Shown: positions 55,118-64,000, numbered from the stretch's first letter. The stretch is DNA of 64,000 bases from Pseudohalioglobus lutimaris (GCF_002866825.1 NZ_PKUS01000002.1:62001-126000); one strand, 5' to 3'. Notes: generated by a model from the letters alone, not told the origin. A program made the numbers and translations.

Positions 55118-55795
55118 TTGAGCTCTCAATCACTTTCCATCCTGGTGGCGGACGATCACCCCCTGTTCCGCAGCGCCCTGCAGCAGGTGATCGCACAGAT
55201 TTACCCTGCGGCAAGCCTCTATGAGGCAGCCAGCGTCGCCGAGTTGCAGCTGGAAGTTGACCGGCACCCGGACATTGGCCTGTTATTACTCGACCTGCAT
55301 ATGCCCGGCGCACTGGGCTTCTCTGCGCTGTCGTGGTTTATCGGCCACCGTTCCAACACACCGGTCATCATGGTATCGGCCAACGCTCACCCGGAGACCG
55401 TACGCAGGGCCATCGACCACGGCGCCGCCGGATTTTTATCAAAGTCTTCCGGCGTGTCCGCCATGGAGGACTGCATCAACCGGGTGATGGCAGGAGAGAG
55501 AGGCCTGCACCCGGGACTGGATGCCAACGCTGCGGGTGCCAGCCTGCAATCACTGGATGTAGCCGATGCTCTCGCCAGTCTCACGCCGCAGCAATTTCGG
55601 GTGGCGTCCATGCTTGTTGAGGGCTTGCTGAACAAGCAGATTGCCTATGAGCTGGACGTAAAGGAAGCGACCATCAAAGCGCACATGACCGAGATATTTC
55701 GCAAACTGGGCGTACATTCGCGAACCCAGGCCGTTCTGGCCATGGGCACACTCTCGGTGGAAACACCGCAGGACCTCGCAGAGCCACCCGCCTGA
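55118..55795 (+). CDS. LuxR-type response regulator (CrbR/ErdR-like)
   Basis: A 225-residue regulator. Receiver domain: SILVADDHPLFRSAL, phospho-acceptor in LLDLHMPGALGF (about D59), VSANAH and GFLSKSS. The C-terminal LuxR helix-turn-helix is LTPQQFRVASMLVEGLLNKQIAYELDVKEATIKAHMTEIFRKLG. The frame is open to 54953, but the extra residues are not homologous, so I start at TTG 55118, just before the receiver. It is divergent from the porin/symporter operon. In Vibrio and Pseudomonas, CrbR/ErdR regulators control acetate genes; its kinase is not in the window. Confidence 0.85.
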   Translation: MSSQSLSILVADDHPLFRSALQQVIAQIYPAASLYEAASVAELQLEVDRHPDIGLLLLDLHMPGALGFSALSWFIGHRSNTPVIMVSANAHPETVRRAIDHGAAGFLSKSSGVSAMEDCINRVMAGERGLHPGLDANAAGASLQSLDVADALASLTPQQFRVASMLVEGLLNKQIAYELDVKEATIKAHMTEIFRKLGVHSRTQAVLAMGTLSVETPQDLAEPPA

Positions 55796-55846
55796 GACCA
55801 GCCGGCGACCCTGCACGACGCGCAGCATCAGGTATACTTGCGCGCG

Positions 55847-57649
55847 ATGAATGACGCTACCCAGATTCTACAGACCGTTTTCGGCTACGACACTTTCCGT
55901 CCGCCCCAGGATGAGATAATTGACACCGTCATCCAGGGGGGTGACGCCCTGGTGCTGATGCCAACTGGCGGCGGTAAATCCCTTTGCTACCAGATCCCCG
56001 CTTTGGTGCGCGATGGCTGCGCCGTGGTGATTTCTCCGCTGATCGCACTGATGCAGGACCAGGTCAGCGCCCTGCGCCAACTCGGTGTGCGCGCAAGCTT
56101 CCTCAATTCAACCCTGGACCCCGGTCAGGCGATGCAGGTGGAGGACGACTTGCAACGCGGCGATCTGGACCTGCTCTATATCGCTCCTGAGCGACTCACC
56201 CAGGAGCGCATGCTGGGTCTCCTGGAACGGGCCCCTATCGCCCTGTTTGCAATCGATGAAGCGCACTGCGTATCGCAGTGGGGACACGACTTCCGCGCTG
56301 ACTACCTGCAACTGAGCCTCTTGCACCAGCGATTCCCCGATATCCCGCGTATCGCGCTGACCGCCACCGCGGATGAACGCACCCGGGAAGAGATCATCCG
56401 GCGTCTGGACCTGGAGGCAGCAAGGCGTTTCATCGCCGGCTTTGACCGCCCTAACATTCGCTACCGCATCACGCTCAAACACAATGCAAAACAACAACTA
56501 CTGCGCTTCCTCAAGGAAGAGCACGCCCACGACGCCGGCATCGTTTACTGCCTGTCGCGGAAAAAGACTGAGGACGTTGCATTCTGGCTGCAAGAGCAGG
56601 GTTTCAAGGCCCTGCCCTACCACGCCGGCCTGGACGCCAGTATGCGCGCGGACTACCAGGCGCGCTTCCTGCGCGAGGAGGAAATAATCATGGTGGCTAC
56701 GGTCGCCTTCGGCATGGGCATAGACAAGCCCGATGTGCGCTTCGTTGCCCATCTGGATATGCCCAAGACGGTGGAGGCCTACTATCAGGAGACCGGGCGC
56801 GCGGGGCGCGACGGTGCACCGGCCAACGCCTGGATGGTCTACGGCCTTCAGGACGTGATCAAGTTGCGGCAGATGCTCGATGGCTCAGAGGGAAGCGAAG
56901 AACACAAGCGCGCAGAGCAACACAGACTGAACGCCATGCTCGGGCTTTGCGAAATCACCTCGTGCCGCAGGCAAAGCCTGCTCTCCTACTTTGGCGAAGA
57001 TCGGGACACGCCCTGCGGCAACTGTGACACCTGCCTGGAGCCGGTAACCACATGGGACGGCACGGAAGCCGCACGCAAGGCGCTGTCTGTCGTCTATCGA
57101 ACCGGCCAGCGTTTTGGCGTAAACCACCTCGTCGATGTGCTGCGCGGCAGCGAAGGTGAGCGCGTCTATCAATATGACCACCACCAGCTAGCCACCTGGG
57201 GCGTCGGTAAAGACCTGGATAACAATCAGTGGCGCTCGGTGTTCCGTCAGCTGGTTGCCAGGGGATATCTGCGCGTGGACATGGATCGTTTTGGGGCCTT
57301 GTGCCTTGAAGAGCGATGCCGGGGGCTGCTGCGCGGCGAGGAAGTCATCCACCTGCGCAAGGATGTCACCCGCAAGAGTGCCAGCCGGCAGACCCGTAGC
57401 ACACTGCCCGCTGATATTGATGTCGCGCTGTGGGAGGCGTTACGCGAGCGGCGCAGAACACTGGCCGAGGACCAGGGCGTTCCGCCCTACGTCATCTTTC
57501 ATGACAGCACGTTACAGGAAATGTGCGTCGCCATGCCCCGCAACTCCACGCAGTTCGGCAGGCTCACCGGAGTGGGCGAGCGCAAGCTGGGGAAGTATGG
57601 TGATGCCTTTATCGACGTAATAGAGCGCCATCTGGAAGCAGCGGGTTAG
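55847..57649 (+). CDS. recQ: ATP-dependent DNA helicase RecQ
   Basis: A 600-residue superfamily-2 3'-5' helicase. Motifs: [14 protein letters not shown] (Q-like), Walker A PTGGGKS, DEAH in [16 protein letters not shown] with the aromatic-rich loop, and GRAGRDGAP (motif VI). The RecQ-C zinc cysteines lie in CEITSCRR...CGNCDTC and the HRDC domain runs to the end. Length and layout match E. coli RecQ. Start at ATG; a TTG three codons upstream is less likely. Single gene. Confidence 0.97.
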   Translation: MNDATQILQTVFGYDTFRPPQDEIIDTVIQGGDALVLMPTGGGKSLCYQIPALVRDGCAVVISPLIALMQDQVSALRQLGVRASFLNSTLDPGQAMQVEDDLQRGDLDLLYIAPERLTQERMLGLLERAPIALFAIDEAHCVSQWGHDFRADYLQLSLLHQRFPDIPRIALTATADERTREEIIRRLDLEAARRFIAGFDRPNIRYRITLKHNAKQQLLRFLKEEHAHDAGIVYCLSRKKTEDVAFWLQEQGFKALPYHAGLDASMRADYQARFLREEEIIMVATVAFGMGIDKPDVRFVAHLDMPKTVEAYYQETGRAGRDGAPANAWMVYGLQDVIKLRQMLDGSEGSEEHKRAEQHRLNAMLGLCEITSCRRQSLLSYFGEDRDTPCGNCDTCLEPVTTWDGTEAARKALSVVYRTGQRFGVNHLVDVLRGSEGERVYQYDHHQLATWGVGKDLDNNQWRSVFRQLVARGYLRVDMDRFGALCLEERCRGLLRGEEVIHLRKDVTRKSASRQTRSTLPADIDVALWEALRERRRTLAEDQGVPPYVIFHDSTLQEMCVAMPRNSTQFGRLTGVGERKLGKYGDAFIDVIERHLEAAG

Positions 57650-57661
57650 TGTCCACCTGAA

Positions 57662-57687
57662 CCGCGCCTGCGCGGGAATGATGAAGC
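57662..57687. repeat. dispersed palindromic repeat, copy 2
   Basis: CGCCTGCGCGGGAATGATGAAG between recQ and the sulfatase, sharing the core with 51171-51200. Confidence 0.6.
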
Positions 57688-57734
57688 CCTGAGAACGCCG
57701 AGCACCAAAACCCGGGCCTGTTAATGACGACCGG

Positions 57735-59333
57735 CTAGCGGCAGATACCACCGCCGGCAAATCGATATGGCTCACAGTTATAGATCAAACGGCCGGCCTC
57801 GCCATGTTGCCAGTCCAGCGGCTTCAGGGCATGTGCCGGTGGCATTCCTGTGGCAGATGTATCCTGCGTTTCCTCAACAGAACGCGGATAGGTCGCCCAG
57901 TCCTTCGGTGCCCGCCAGCCCGGCGGCGGCACCAGTTCCGAACGTGCACCGGCTACCGGATGCAGAGTACGCCAGTAGTGGATTTCCCCTGCCAGCTTTT
58001 CCACCACGGCCGGGTGCTCCGCGGCAAGATTGTTGTATTCGTTAGGGTCTTCATCTATCCGGAACAGATAGTTTGTCACCGTCGCCGACAGCAGGCCCTG
58101 CTCGATTTCCTGCACCAGTTTCCAATGATCGTTGAACGCGGTGAACATAAAGGACCCACGAATGGGTGTCTCCGAGGCGAAAAACAGCAAGTCTTCACGC
58201 GGCTGCCGTTGGCCCCGGGATATCGCCGGCCACATGCTGCGGCCATCCATTTCAAATTGATCATTGCGAGGCTGGACACCCGCAGCCTCCGCGAGCGTCG
58301 GGAACACATCCATGGCACTCATGATCTGCGGCATCTTGCTCCTGGCCGGCAGGGTCTGCGGCCAGCGCAACAACGACACCACCCGAATGCCTCCCTCCCA
58401 GGTTTCTCCCTTGCCACCGCGCAGGGGAACGTTATCAGCCCCACCGGTGGCATATGCAGCGCCGCCGTTGTCGCTGAAAAACAAGACGATGGTATTGTCC
58501 GCTATTGCCTCGTCATCTAGCGTGGCCAGCACCCGCCCGATAGCGCGGTCCATGCCCTCCACCACCGCGGCATACATGGGCCGTGCACCTGGAATGCCAG
58601 ACAGCCGGGCGAGCATCCGCGATTCATCGGTGTGCTTGCTGCGCGCGGGCTGGCGACGGTCGTCCATTTCAGCATATTTCTGTACCAGGTCATCAGGTGC
58701 ATCCAGAGGCGTATGGGGTGCGATAAACGGCATGTAAATAAAGAAAGGCTTATCCCGTTCCCGCTCGCGTATGTAGCGCGACACCTCGTCTGCCAGAAGA
58801 TATGACTCGTAACCGTCACGCTCTATGGACACGCCGTTTTCCTGGAAGTCCTTGCCGTCCTGGTTGGCAAAGGGCGGGAAATAGCCAACCTCAGTGTGCA
58901 GGTGCCCGTAGAAATGATCAAATCCACGTGCATTGGGGTGGTAGGCCTGCAGCGCATGACCCAGATGCCACTTACCGACCATGGCCGTCTGGTAGCCAGC
59001 CGCCTGGAAACTCTGCGGCATGAAGTGCTCTTCGGGGTGGATCCCGGCGTTGGTCCACGGCCAGATAACCGCATAGGAGACACCCAGGCGCATGGGATCG
59101 CGCCCGGTCATCAATGCGGCGCGGGTAGGTGAACAGATGGGCGTGGTGTAGAACCGTGACAGCTCCATACCCTCCGCCGCCAAGCGGTCCAGTGAAGGCG
59201 TATCGATATCGCCACCATGAAAACCAACGTCGGACCAGCCCAGGTCGTCGGCCACGATGATAATAATGTTGGGCCTCTCCATCGCCACAGCAGACAGGGA
59301 CAGGCAAAGCAGGCCCAGGAGCAGAAAACGCAA
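57735..59333 (-). CDS. exported sulfatase (arylsulfatase type)
   Basis: A 532-residue type I sulfatase. Signal peptide MRFLLLGLLCLSLSAVA, metal motif PNIIIIVADDLGWSDVG, and formylglycine cysteine C67 in the CxPxR sequence TPICSPTRAALMTGR. FGHLH-like IYMPFIAPHTPLDAP and FFSDNGGAA are also present. TTG is the start. It should remove sulfate from a sulfated sugar or aromatic ester in the periplasm. It needs formylglycine maturation; no maturase or other sulfatase-cluster gene is here. Confidence 0.92.
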   Translation of the reverse strand: MRFLLLGLLCLSLSAVAMERPNIIIIVADDLGWSDVGFHGGDIDTPSLDRLAAEGMELSRFYTTPICSPTRAALMTGRDPMRLGVSYAVIWPWTNAGIHPEEHFMPQSFQAAGYQTAMVGKWHLGHALQAYHPNARGFDHFYGHLHTEVGYFPPFANQDGKDFQENGVSIERDGYESYLLADEVSRYIRERERDKPFFIYMPFIAPHTPLDAPDDLVQKYAEMDDRRQPARSKHTDESRMLARLSGIPGARPMYAAVVEGMDRAIGRVLATLDDEAIADNTIVLFFSDNGGAAYATGGADNVPLRGGKGETWEGGIRVVSLLRWPQTLPARSKMPQIMSAMDVFPTLAEAAGVQPRNDQFEMDGRSMWPAISRGQRQPREDLLFFASETPIRGSFMFTAFNDHWKLVQEIEQGLLSATVTNYLFRIDEDPNEYNNLAAEHPAVVEKLAGEIHYWRTLHPVAGARSELVPPPGWRAPKDWATYPRSVEETQDTSATGMPPAHALKPLDWQHGEAGRLIYNCEPYRFAGGGICR

Positions 59334-59616
59334 AAGATCACCATACTGTTTTACTTATTATCAGGTGATCAGTATGCCACAGGCGTACGCGCGCGGATCA
59401 GGGGCGCAACGCCGACGTGGGGTTTTACCCGGTCAGCGCAGATTCCTGAACTGCCTGACCTCACCGTCAATCGTTGTTTGCCCAGGCAGGTGCAGCCAGC
59501 GCACCATTTCGTTGCTATCATATGGCACATGCCGACAACGGCTGTCGCTCGATCAGCAGGAGTGCGCGGTTGTTTTCAACTGCACACAAACCCGCGGTAC
59601 CCCCGCCCGCTTAGTC

Positions 59617-60036
59617 ATGAAAGTACTGCAAATCTCTTCTAACGTTGCCCTGTCGCTTGATGAAATCGACATCCAGGCTATTCGCGCCCAGGGTGCCGGC
59701 GGACAAAACGTCAACAAGGTCTCCTCTGCCATTCACCTGCGTTTTGACATCGGCGCCTCTTCGCTGCCCATGTTTTACAAGGAACGCCTGCTCAAACTGA
59801 AGGACTCACGCATCAGCAGCGACGGCGTGCTCGTCATCAAGGCCCAGCGTTTTCGCAGCCAGGAGAAAAACCGCGACGACGCACTCGACAGGCTGCGCGC
59901 CATCATCACCAGCGCGGCGGCAACACAGAAGGCTCGACGACCGACCAAACCCAGCCGCAACTCCCAGAAAAAACGCATGGACAGCAAGACGCGTCGCGGC
60001 CAAATAAAGAACCTGCGCGGCAAAGTGCGGGACTAA
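59617..60036 (+). CDS. arfB: alternative ribosome-rescue factor ArfB (YaeJ)
   Basis: A 139-residue peptidyl-tRNA hydrolase that frees stalled ribosomes. The GGQ loop is AQGAGGQNVNKVSSAIHLRFD (residues 28-30 for GGQ). The basic C-terminal tail (KARRPTKPSRNSQKKRMDSKTRRGQIKNL) inserts in the mRNA channel in E. coli ArfB. The longer frame from 59257 overlaps the sulfatase and is not homologous. The permease gene follows after 15 bp. Confidence 0.94.
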   Translation: MKVLQISSNVALSLDEIDIQAIRAQGAGGQNVNKVSSAIHLRFDIGASSLPMFYKERLLKLKDSRISSDGVLVIKAQRFRSQEKNRDDALDRLRAIITSAAATQKARRPTKPSRNSQKKRMDSKTRRGQIKNLRGKVRD

Positions 60037-60051
60037 CCGCGGGCTAGCCGA

Positions 60052-60720
60052 ATGTTTATCGATTCAGCCTTGATCGCACAGCCCCTGGTCTGGTGGAGTA
60101 TTGCCGTGGCCGCGCTGGCACTGCTGCCCTGCCTGCGCTTTGCGGATTGGCGGGCAATGTGGGAAGTGCCACTGCGGCAGCATCTGCTGTTTGCCAGCCT
60201 GCTGTTTCTGGTTCTGCTGTGGCTGATTTCGGTGCGCATCTTCGACGGTCTGTGGCTCCACTTCATGGGCGTGACCACGGTAACCCTGCTGGTGGGCCTC
60301 AGGTTCACACTACTGGTGGGCGCCCTGGCCAGTTGTGCCTATGCCCTGCTGATCAGCCAGCCGTTGACTGCAGCGGCACCCGCGTGGTTGGTCACAGTGC
60401 TGGTGCCTGCGCTATTGTCCAGGCTGCTGGTGGTCTGGCTGCGCCGGCGTCCGCAGAGCAACCTGTTCATCTACCTGCTGGGCGCGGGATTTGGCGGCGG
60501 AGCCCTGTCTGCACTGGGCCTTGCCGCCGGAAGCCTGTTGTTACTGGAGCTGAGCGGGGATCACAGGCGTGTCATGGCGGCGCTGGAGAACTGGCCGATG
60601 ATCACCCTGGTGATGTTCCCCGAGGGCTTTATCAACGGCATGGTGCTGAGCGTCATCGTGGTGCTCAATCCGGAAGCGGTGAAAACCTTCGACTCGGATA
60701 AATACATGGGGGAAGGCTGA
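60052..60720 (+). CDS. energy-coupling-factor-type permease (CbiM-like)
   Basis: A 222-residue membrane protein with about six helices. HFMGVTTVTLLVGLRFTLLVGALAS and the C-terminal MFPEGFINGMVLSVIVVLNP are typical of the CbiM-like ECF permease family found alone in Proteobacteria. It might import cobalt, nickel or a vitamin, but no T-component or ATPase gene is beside it, and its His-rich metal motif is absent. It is 15 bp downstream of arfB. Confidence 0.8.
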   Translation: MFIDSALIAQPLVWWSIAVAALALLPCLRFADWRAMWEVPLRQHLLFASLLFLVLLWLISVRIFDGLWLHFMGVTTVTLLVGLRFTLLVGALASCAYALLISQPLTAAAPAWLVTVLVPALLSRLLVVWLRRRPQSNLFIYLLGAGFGGGALSALGLAAGSLLLLELSGDHRRVMAALENWPMITLVMFPEGFINGMVLSVIVVLNPEAVKTFDSDKYMGEG

Positions 60721-60749
60721 CCCATCGCCTTCCCCGGTACGGCATGGCG

Positions 60750-61883
60750 TCAGGATTCGACCGCCCCGTCAAACCAGTCAGCGAATCCATAACTTCGGGA
60801 TGGCCCAATGTGCAACTGCTCCAGTACGCCGTGACCCACCTTGTCGCCGCAGCGGGCGATCACAATCTGCTGTACGTGCAGGTTTTCCAGTGCCAGGGGA
60901 TCGAGCTCGCTGTCCGTCCAGCTTTCTCCGCCTATCACCAGTTCCCCGTGCCATTTACCGTGACCCCACTCCGGGTGCTGATATCCCAAACCTTTCATGC
61001 GGTGCACCAGAAGCGGCTCCAGCGTCACTTCCATACTCTCGCCTGACCTGTCGTGCATGGTAACCACCGCCGAGCTGGCTCGCCGCGTACCTGCAACGTT
61101 GGTCACCTTGTGTTCTACTTTGCCCTGCCAGGTGCGCGCGGCCGGATCCACGGTACCGGGAATGTCTTCCATATTGGCGTAAACGGGCAGGAAGCCCTGG
61201 TCGGTATGCCACTGGTGACCTTCCGCATCCTCAAACCAGCCGGCAAGGCTGCACTCGTCTTCCCAATGGATAGGCATCCAGTTGAAATGCACTGCCTGAA
61301 ATTCTGACAAGGGCGCACCGCCGGTATAGGCATCACCCACGGGACGGATGCCCCATGAGCGATCCTTGATACCGAAGGTGCTGGCACCGTCTACTTTCAG
61401 CTCCTGGCCATCATAACGAATCCAGCCAGACCAGAAACCGAACTGATCGAGGCGCGTGGCGTCCATGACCACGTGGCGTTCGTTGCGTAAGGTCTGGCGA
61501 CCCTCTTCAATACAAGCGGTACGCGGAGTGAACACCAGGTCGCAGGAAATACCGGTTTCGTTCTCTGCGATCACCAGGCGATGACGACCCATGGGCTCGA
61601 GAATCTGCAGCGCCATCGGGCCGATAGTCAGGTCCGTCGGTTCCTGGGGGGCGCGGCACGAGCCGTGAAAGGCATACTGCCTGCCACCGATCGCCAGACT
61701 GAGGCTGCCGTCGAGAATGCCGAGATTGGGATAGCGACACAAACCCACACCAAAGTAGAAGCTGCCATCACGCGCGTGCGCGTTATACCAATAGCGGTCG
61801 TAGTGAAAGCGGTCACTGGAAGCGGTTTGCATGACCGGCTCGGCGGTCTGGTGTATCGGGTAATCGTCGAATCTGGAAAGCAT
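60750..61883 (-). CDS. CrtC-like / lipocalin-fold protein, function unknown
   Basis: A 377-residue cytoplasmic-looking protein with many beta strands and tryptophans (FGFWSGWIRYDG, DRSWGIRPVGD, FNWMPIHWEDE). Pattern resembles proteins related to carotenoid 1,2-hydratase (CrtC) and DUF7064/DUF7065 families, which have lipocalin-like folds; the match is by eye only. The conserved DRSWG is a family hallmark. A GGGGG ribosome site lies 5 bases before ATG. No carotenoid genes are here. Divergent from the DUF3445 gene. Confidence 0.6.
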   Translation of the reverse strand: MLSRFDDYPIHQTAEPVMQTASSDRFHYDRYWYNAHARDGSFYFGVGLCRYPNLGILDGSLSLAIGGRQYAFHGSCRAPQEPTDLTIGPMALQILEPMGRHRLVIAENETGISCDLVFTPRTACIEEGRQTLRNERHVVMDATRLDQFGFWSGWIRYDGQELKVDGASTFGIKDRSWGIRPVGDAYTGGAPLSEFQAVHFNWMPIHWEDECSLAGWFEDAEGHQWHTDQGFLPVYANMEDIPGTVDPAARTWQGKVEHKVTNVAGTRRASSAVVTMHDRSGESMEVTLEPLLVHRMKGLGYQHPEWGHGKWHGELVIGGESWTDSELDPLALENLHVQQIVIARCGDKVGHGVLEQLHIGPSRSYGFADWFDGAVES

Positions 61884-62050
61884 GATAGCCCCCTGTTATT
61901 TTAGAATGCCTTATATCGTAGATAAGCCGGCGGCTCGCCGCCAGCCCGCCCGGCCTGATTGTGACCGGGGGTCTGCATGCTTGACCCGGCTGAACATTGT
62001 GCCGCGGCGACAAACATACAATCACATGGCCCCGCCAACTCCGCCGGGCC

Positions 62051-62056
62051 TATAAT
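62051..62056 (+). promoter_or_regulatory. perfect -10 (TATAAT) before the DUF3445 gene
   Basis: TATAAT with no good -35 at normal spacing. A start site about 7 bp later would fall at the first ATG, implying leaderless translation or use of the ATG at 62104. Confidence 0.45.
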
Positions 62057-62064
62057 ACGTTCCC

Positions 62065-62928
62065 ATGCTCTATGACAATAACCGCCCCCGCTACCTGCCG
62101 CATATGGACAACCCCGAGGTTCTGCTGATGGGGCTTTCTCCCATGGAGCCTGGCGCATGGATAGAGACCGATAGCGAAATCCATCGTTATTATCAGCACA
62201 AGCTGCAACAGCGCAGACTAAACGCAGAGGCAGTGTACCGGGCGTCGCCGGCATCCCTGCCGGCACAGCACGAGTTGGCGCAACTGCTGCAGAATCACCT
62301 GCTCAAGGAACAAAGCGGTAACTACCAACTGGCAAACGGGCAGCTGCACTGCCTGCCAGGCAACTTCACAGCTGACCTGGACGCAGCAGAACCCCTGTGG
62401 AATGCCTCTCTTTGGGTCGCCGACGACCTGGTCATCATGGAAAGCGTTGATGACCAGTACACGCTGACTGCAGCAAGCCTGTGCAGCCCCAGCCACTGGA
62501 ACCTGGCCGAGAAATTTGGTCGTCCCCTGCGCGAGATTCACGACCCCATACCCGACTTTCACCCGGCGTTGAGCGACAAGATCGATCGTTTTTTTGCGCA
62601 CTTGCGGCCCAGTCATCCAGTGGTGCGATTCAACTGGGCGCTGCAAGCTGGTGATGCGCTGAACCAGCTGCCGCACCAGCAACCACGGGTGGAGCGCGAG
62701 ACTCCCTTGTTTTATCGCTGTGAGCGCCAGTCATTGCTGCGCCTGCCGGCGACCGGCGCCATCGCCTTTACCATTCGCGTATACCTTCATCGACTGGAGT
62801 TGCTGGCGGATATCGAAGGTGCGCTGCCAACCTTGTTTACCGCGATAGAAAGTACGCCCACCGCGCTCTACCAGTACAAGGGTTTCGATGAACTCGCTCC
62901 CGCGCTGGAAAAATACCGCCCGGCATGA
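62065..62928 (+). CDS. DUF3445 heme-dependent oxidative N-demethylase-like protein
   Basis: A 287-residue protein of the DUF3445 family, a PAS-fold heme domain found in the oxidative N-demethylase HODM. Family features: MGLSPMEPGAWIETD, the IHDPIPDFH region, and the C-terminal RQSLLRLPATGAIAFTIRVYLHRLE. Start at the first ATG is uncertain because a TATAAT lies 8 bp before it. Its stop overlaps the TonB-receptor start (ATGA), so the two are coupled. The usual flavin/ferredoxin partner genes of HODM are not in view. Confidence 0.85.
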   Translation: MLYDNNRPRYLPHMDNPEVLLMGLSPMEPGAWIETDSEIHRYYQHKLQQRRLNAEAVYRASPASLPAQHELAQLLQNHLLKEQSGNYQLANGQLHCLPGNFTADLDAAEPLWNASLWVADDLVIMESVDDQYTLTAASLCSPSHWNLAEKFGRPLREIHDPIPDFHPALSDKIDRFFAHLRPSHPVVRFNWALQAGDALNQLPHQQPRVERETPLFYRCERQSLLRLPATGAIAFTIRVYLHRLELLADIEGALPTLFTAIESTPTALYQYKGFDELAPALEKYRPA

Positions 62929-64000
62929 CACCGCGTCGACACACGATGATATCGCTGTTTGGCTTATCCATGGCGCTGCCGGCCGGCGTGGCACAAGGGC
63001 TGGAAGAACACGTGATTGATGCCAGTCCATCCCCCATACCCCTGTTACAGGCACCGGTCGCCGCGACGGTGTTCAATGCGATCGAGCTGGACCTTTTCGG
63101 TGTCAACACGATCCCAGAATTGGCACTGCGCAGCCCCGCGCTCATTGCCTACGGCCATGACAGCAGCCTGCAGCTGCGTGGTATAGGGAGTGCATTTCCC
63201 CTGTCCGGGGTCGCTCCGGCTGTTGCGCTGTTCAGTGACGGTGTCTACCTGGGCGGATCCGCACAGACCGATGTCGCTAACTTTTTTGACCTCGAACGCG
63301 TGGAAGTTATTCGCGGCCCCAGCGGAGCGCACAATGGCTACAATGCGGTCGGCGGGGCAATCAACCTTTACTCAGCAGCGCCAACGGCAACATGGCAGAG
63401 CAAGGTGGTGGCCGAATTGGGCAGCGACGACTACCGCGCCCTGCAGGGCCTGATTCGTGGCCCCATCACCGACCAGTTCTCCATGTCCGTCGCGGGTTCT
63501 ACCCTGGAGCAGTCGCCATGGGGGGGACAGGGGGCGGGCACCACAGGAGAGCGGGACAACCAATACCTGCGTGGCACTTTCACCTATCACTGGACCAACC
63601 TCTGGTACTCCACATTGCAGGTTATGCGCAGCGACAGCGGCGACAGTGACCTGGAGAGCGCCTATCTACTCAACGAGATTGCACTGGGCGAACAACGCCT
63701 GAAGTATCTGGCCTCCTCGACCCGACGTGACCGGAACCGGGAGAGTGAGTTCGCTGCGCACGAGTTGAGTTGGTATTCGGACTTCGCGGGTCGATTCAAC
63801 TTTGATAACGGCCTCTCCTGGCACCGGCGCGATGATAAGCCCTCCCTGGCGCATGTATCTGAGACGACCGCGCTGTCGGCGTGGACCCGCCTGCACTGGT
63901 CCCTGAGCGCGGCGATGCAGCTACGCGGCGGCCTGCGCTATACCGACGAGGAGAGTAAGGCCAGGCAAACCCGGCGCGATGGCTACTGGGACTGGCACCT
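62925..64000 (+). CDS. TonB-dependent receptor, N-terminal part
   Basis: Open from ATG, overlapping the DUF3445 stop, to the right edge, giving 358 residues. Signal peptide MTPRRHTMISLFGLSMALPAGVAQG is followed by a plug domain: ALRSPALIAYG, LQLRGIGSAFPLSG, AVALFSDGVYLGG, FFDLERVEVIRGPSGA and NAVGGAINLYSA are the classical plug motifs. Then barrel strands begin. No TonB-box was identified with confidence. Ligand unknown; coupling to a heme N-demethylase-like gene suggests a methylated amine, heme or siderophore. Confidence 0.93.
   Translation, partial: MTPRRHTMISLFGLSMALPAGVAQGLEEHVIDASPSPIPLLQAPVAATVFNAIELDLFGVNTIPELALRSPALIAYGHDSSLQLRGIGSAFPLSGVAPAVALFSDGVYLGGSAQTDVANFFDLERVEVIRGPSGAHNGYNAVGGAINLYSAAPTATWQSKVVAELGSDDYRALQGLIRGPITDQFSMSVAGSTLEQSPWGGQGAGTTGERDNQYLRGTFTYHWTNLWYSTLQVMRSDSGDSDLESAYLLNEIALGEQRLKYLASSTRRDRNRESEFAAHELSWYSDFAGRFNFDNGLSWHRRDDKPSLAHVSETTALSAWTRLHWSLSAAMQLRGGLRYTDEESKARQTRRDGYWDWH

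Overview
The window is a gene-dense, high-GC (roughly 60 %) chromosomal segment from a Gram-negative bacterium, most likely a marine gammaproteobacterium of the Halieaceae/OM60 type. This placement is an inference. It rests on the mix of genes: a TIGR02647-type small protein, the VC_2705/DUF4212 sodium:solute symporter pair with a LuxR-type response regulator, ArfB, GspA/GspB, TonB-dependent and porin outer-membrane proteins, DUF3604, and several lipid/CoA enzymes. No rRNA, tRNA, CRISPR array, integrase or insertion sequence was recognised, and the window reads as ordinary chromosome with accessory operons.

Layout. 2-3672: end of an RND efflux adaptor plus its inner-membrane pump. 3706-6177 (minus): acyl-CoA synthetase and TesB thioesterase. 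6281-12320 (plus): a seven-gene run of D-amino-acid/5-oxoproline genes: DUF1445 (D-glutamate cyclase N-half family), pxpA, pxpB, pxpC, DUF4392 (D-glutamate cyclase C-half family), D-amino-acid aminotransferase, alanine racemase. 12381-12643: a hexamer repeat and an unlisted 59-aa membrane protein. 13071-16820: beta-propeller hybrid histidine kinase. 16996-21001: TIGR02647 protein, DUF3604 protein, exopolyphosphatase. 20992-23706 (minus): epoxide-hydrolase-like enzyme, beta-barrel with a small partner, P-II protein. 23920-25332: alkaline phosphatase. 25336-27837 (minus): GspB and GspA. 28025-34024: patatin/BamA-like phospholipase, M48 protease lipoprotein, EamA transporter, HD-GYP-like protein. 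34130-36597: two membrane proteins, the second probably a GT-C-fold glycosyltransferase. 36716-38020: beta-lactamase-family hydrolase. 38122-41571: PadR, dienoyl-CoA-reductase-like flavoprotein and divergent TetR. 41537-47852 (minus): GH2 lipoprotein and a second RND pump with adaptor. 48025-55795: acetate-type symporter locus (exonuclease, cNMP/CBS/DUF294 protein, membrane-anchored protein, symporter large and small subunits, DcaP-like porin, divergent LuxR-type regulator). 55847-60720: RecQ, sulfatase, ArfB, ECF-type permease. 60750-64000: CrtC-like protein, DUF3445 heme N-demethylase-like protein, and the start of a TonB-dependent receptor that runs off the end.

The most interesting candidate system is the D-amino-acid locus. 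The two domain families fused in vertebrate D-glutamate cyclase are present as separate genes on either side of a complete ATP-dependent 5-oxoprolinase, with D-Ala/D-Glu aminotransferase and alanine racemase downstream. Together they could form a route between alanine, D-Ala, D-Glu, 5-oxoproline and glutamate. A second signal is a 14-bp motif (ATTAGACYTTRGTC) found three times around the porin/symporter operon beside the LuxR-type regulator. Two copies form an inverted pair whose centres are 33 bp apart, and the same offset to a -10-like hexamer is seen at both putative promoters.
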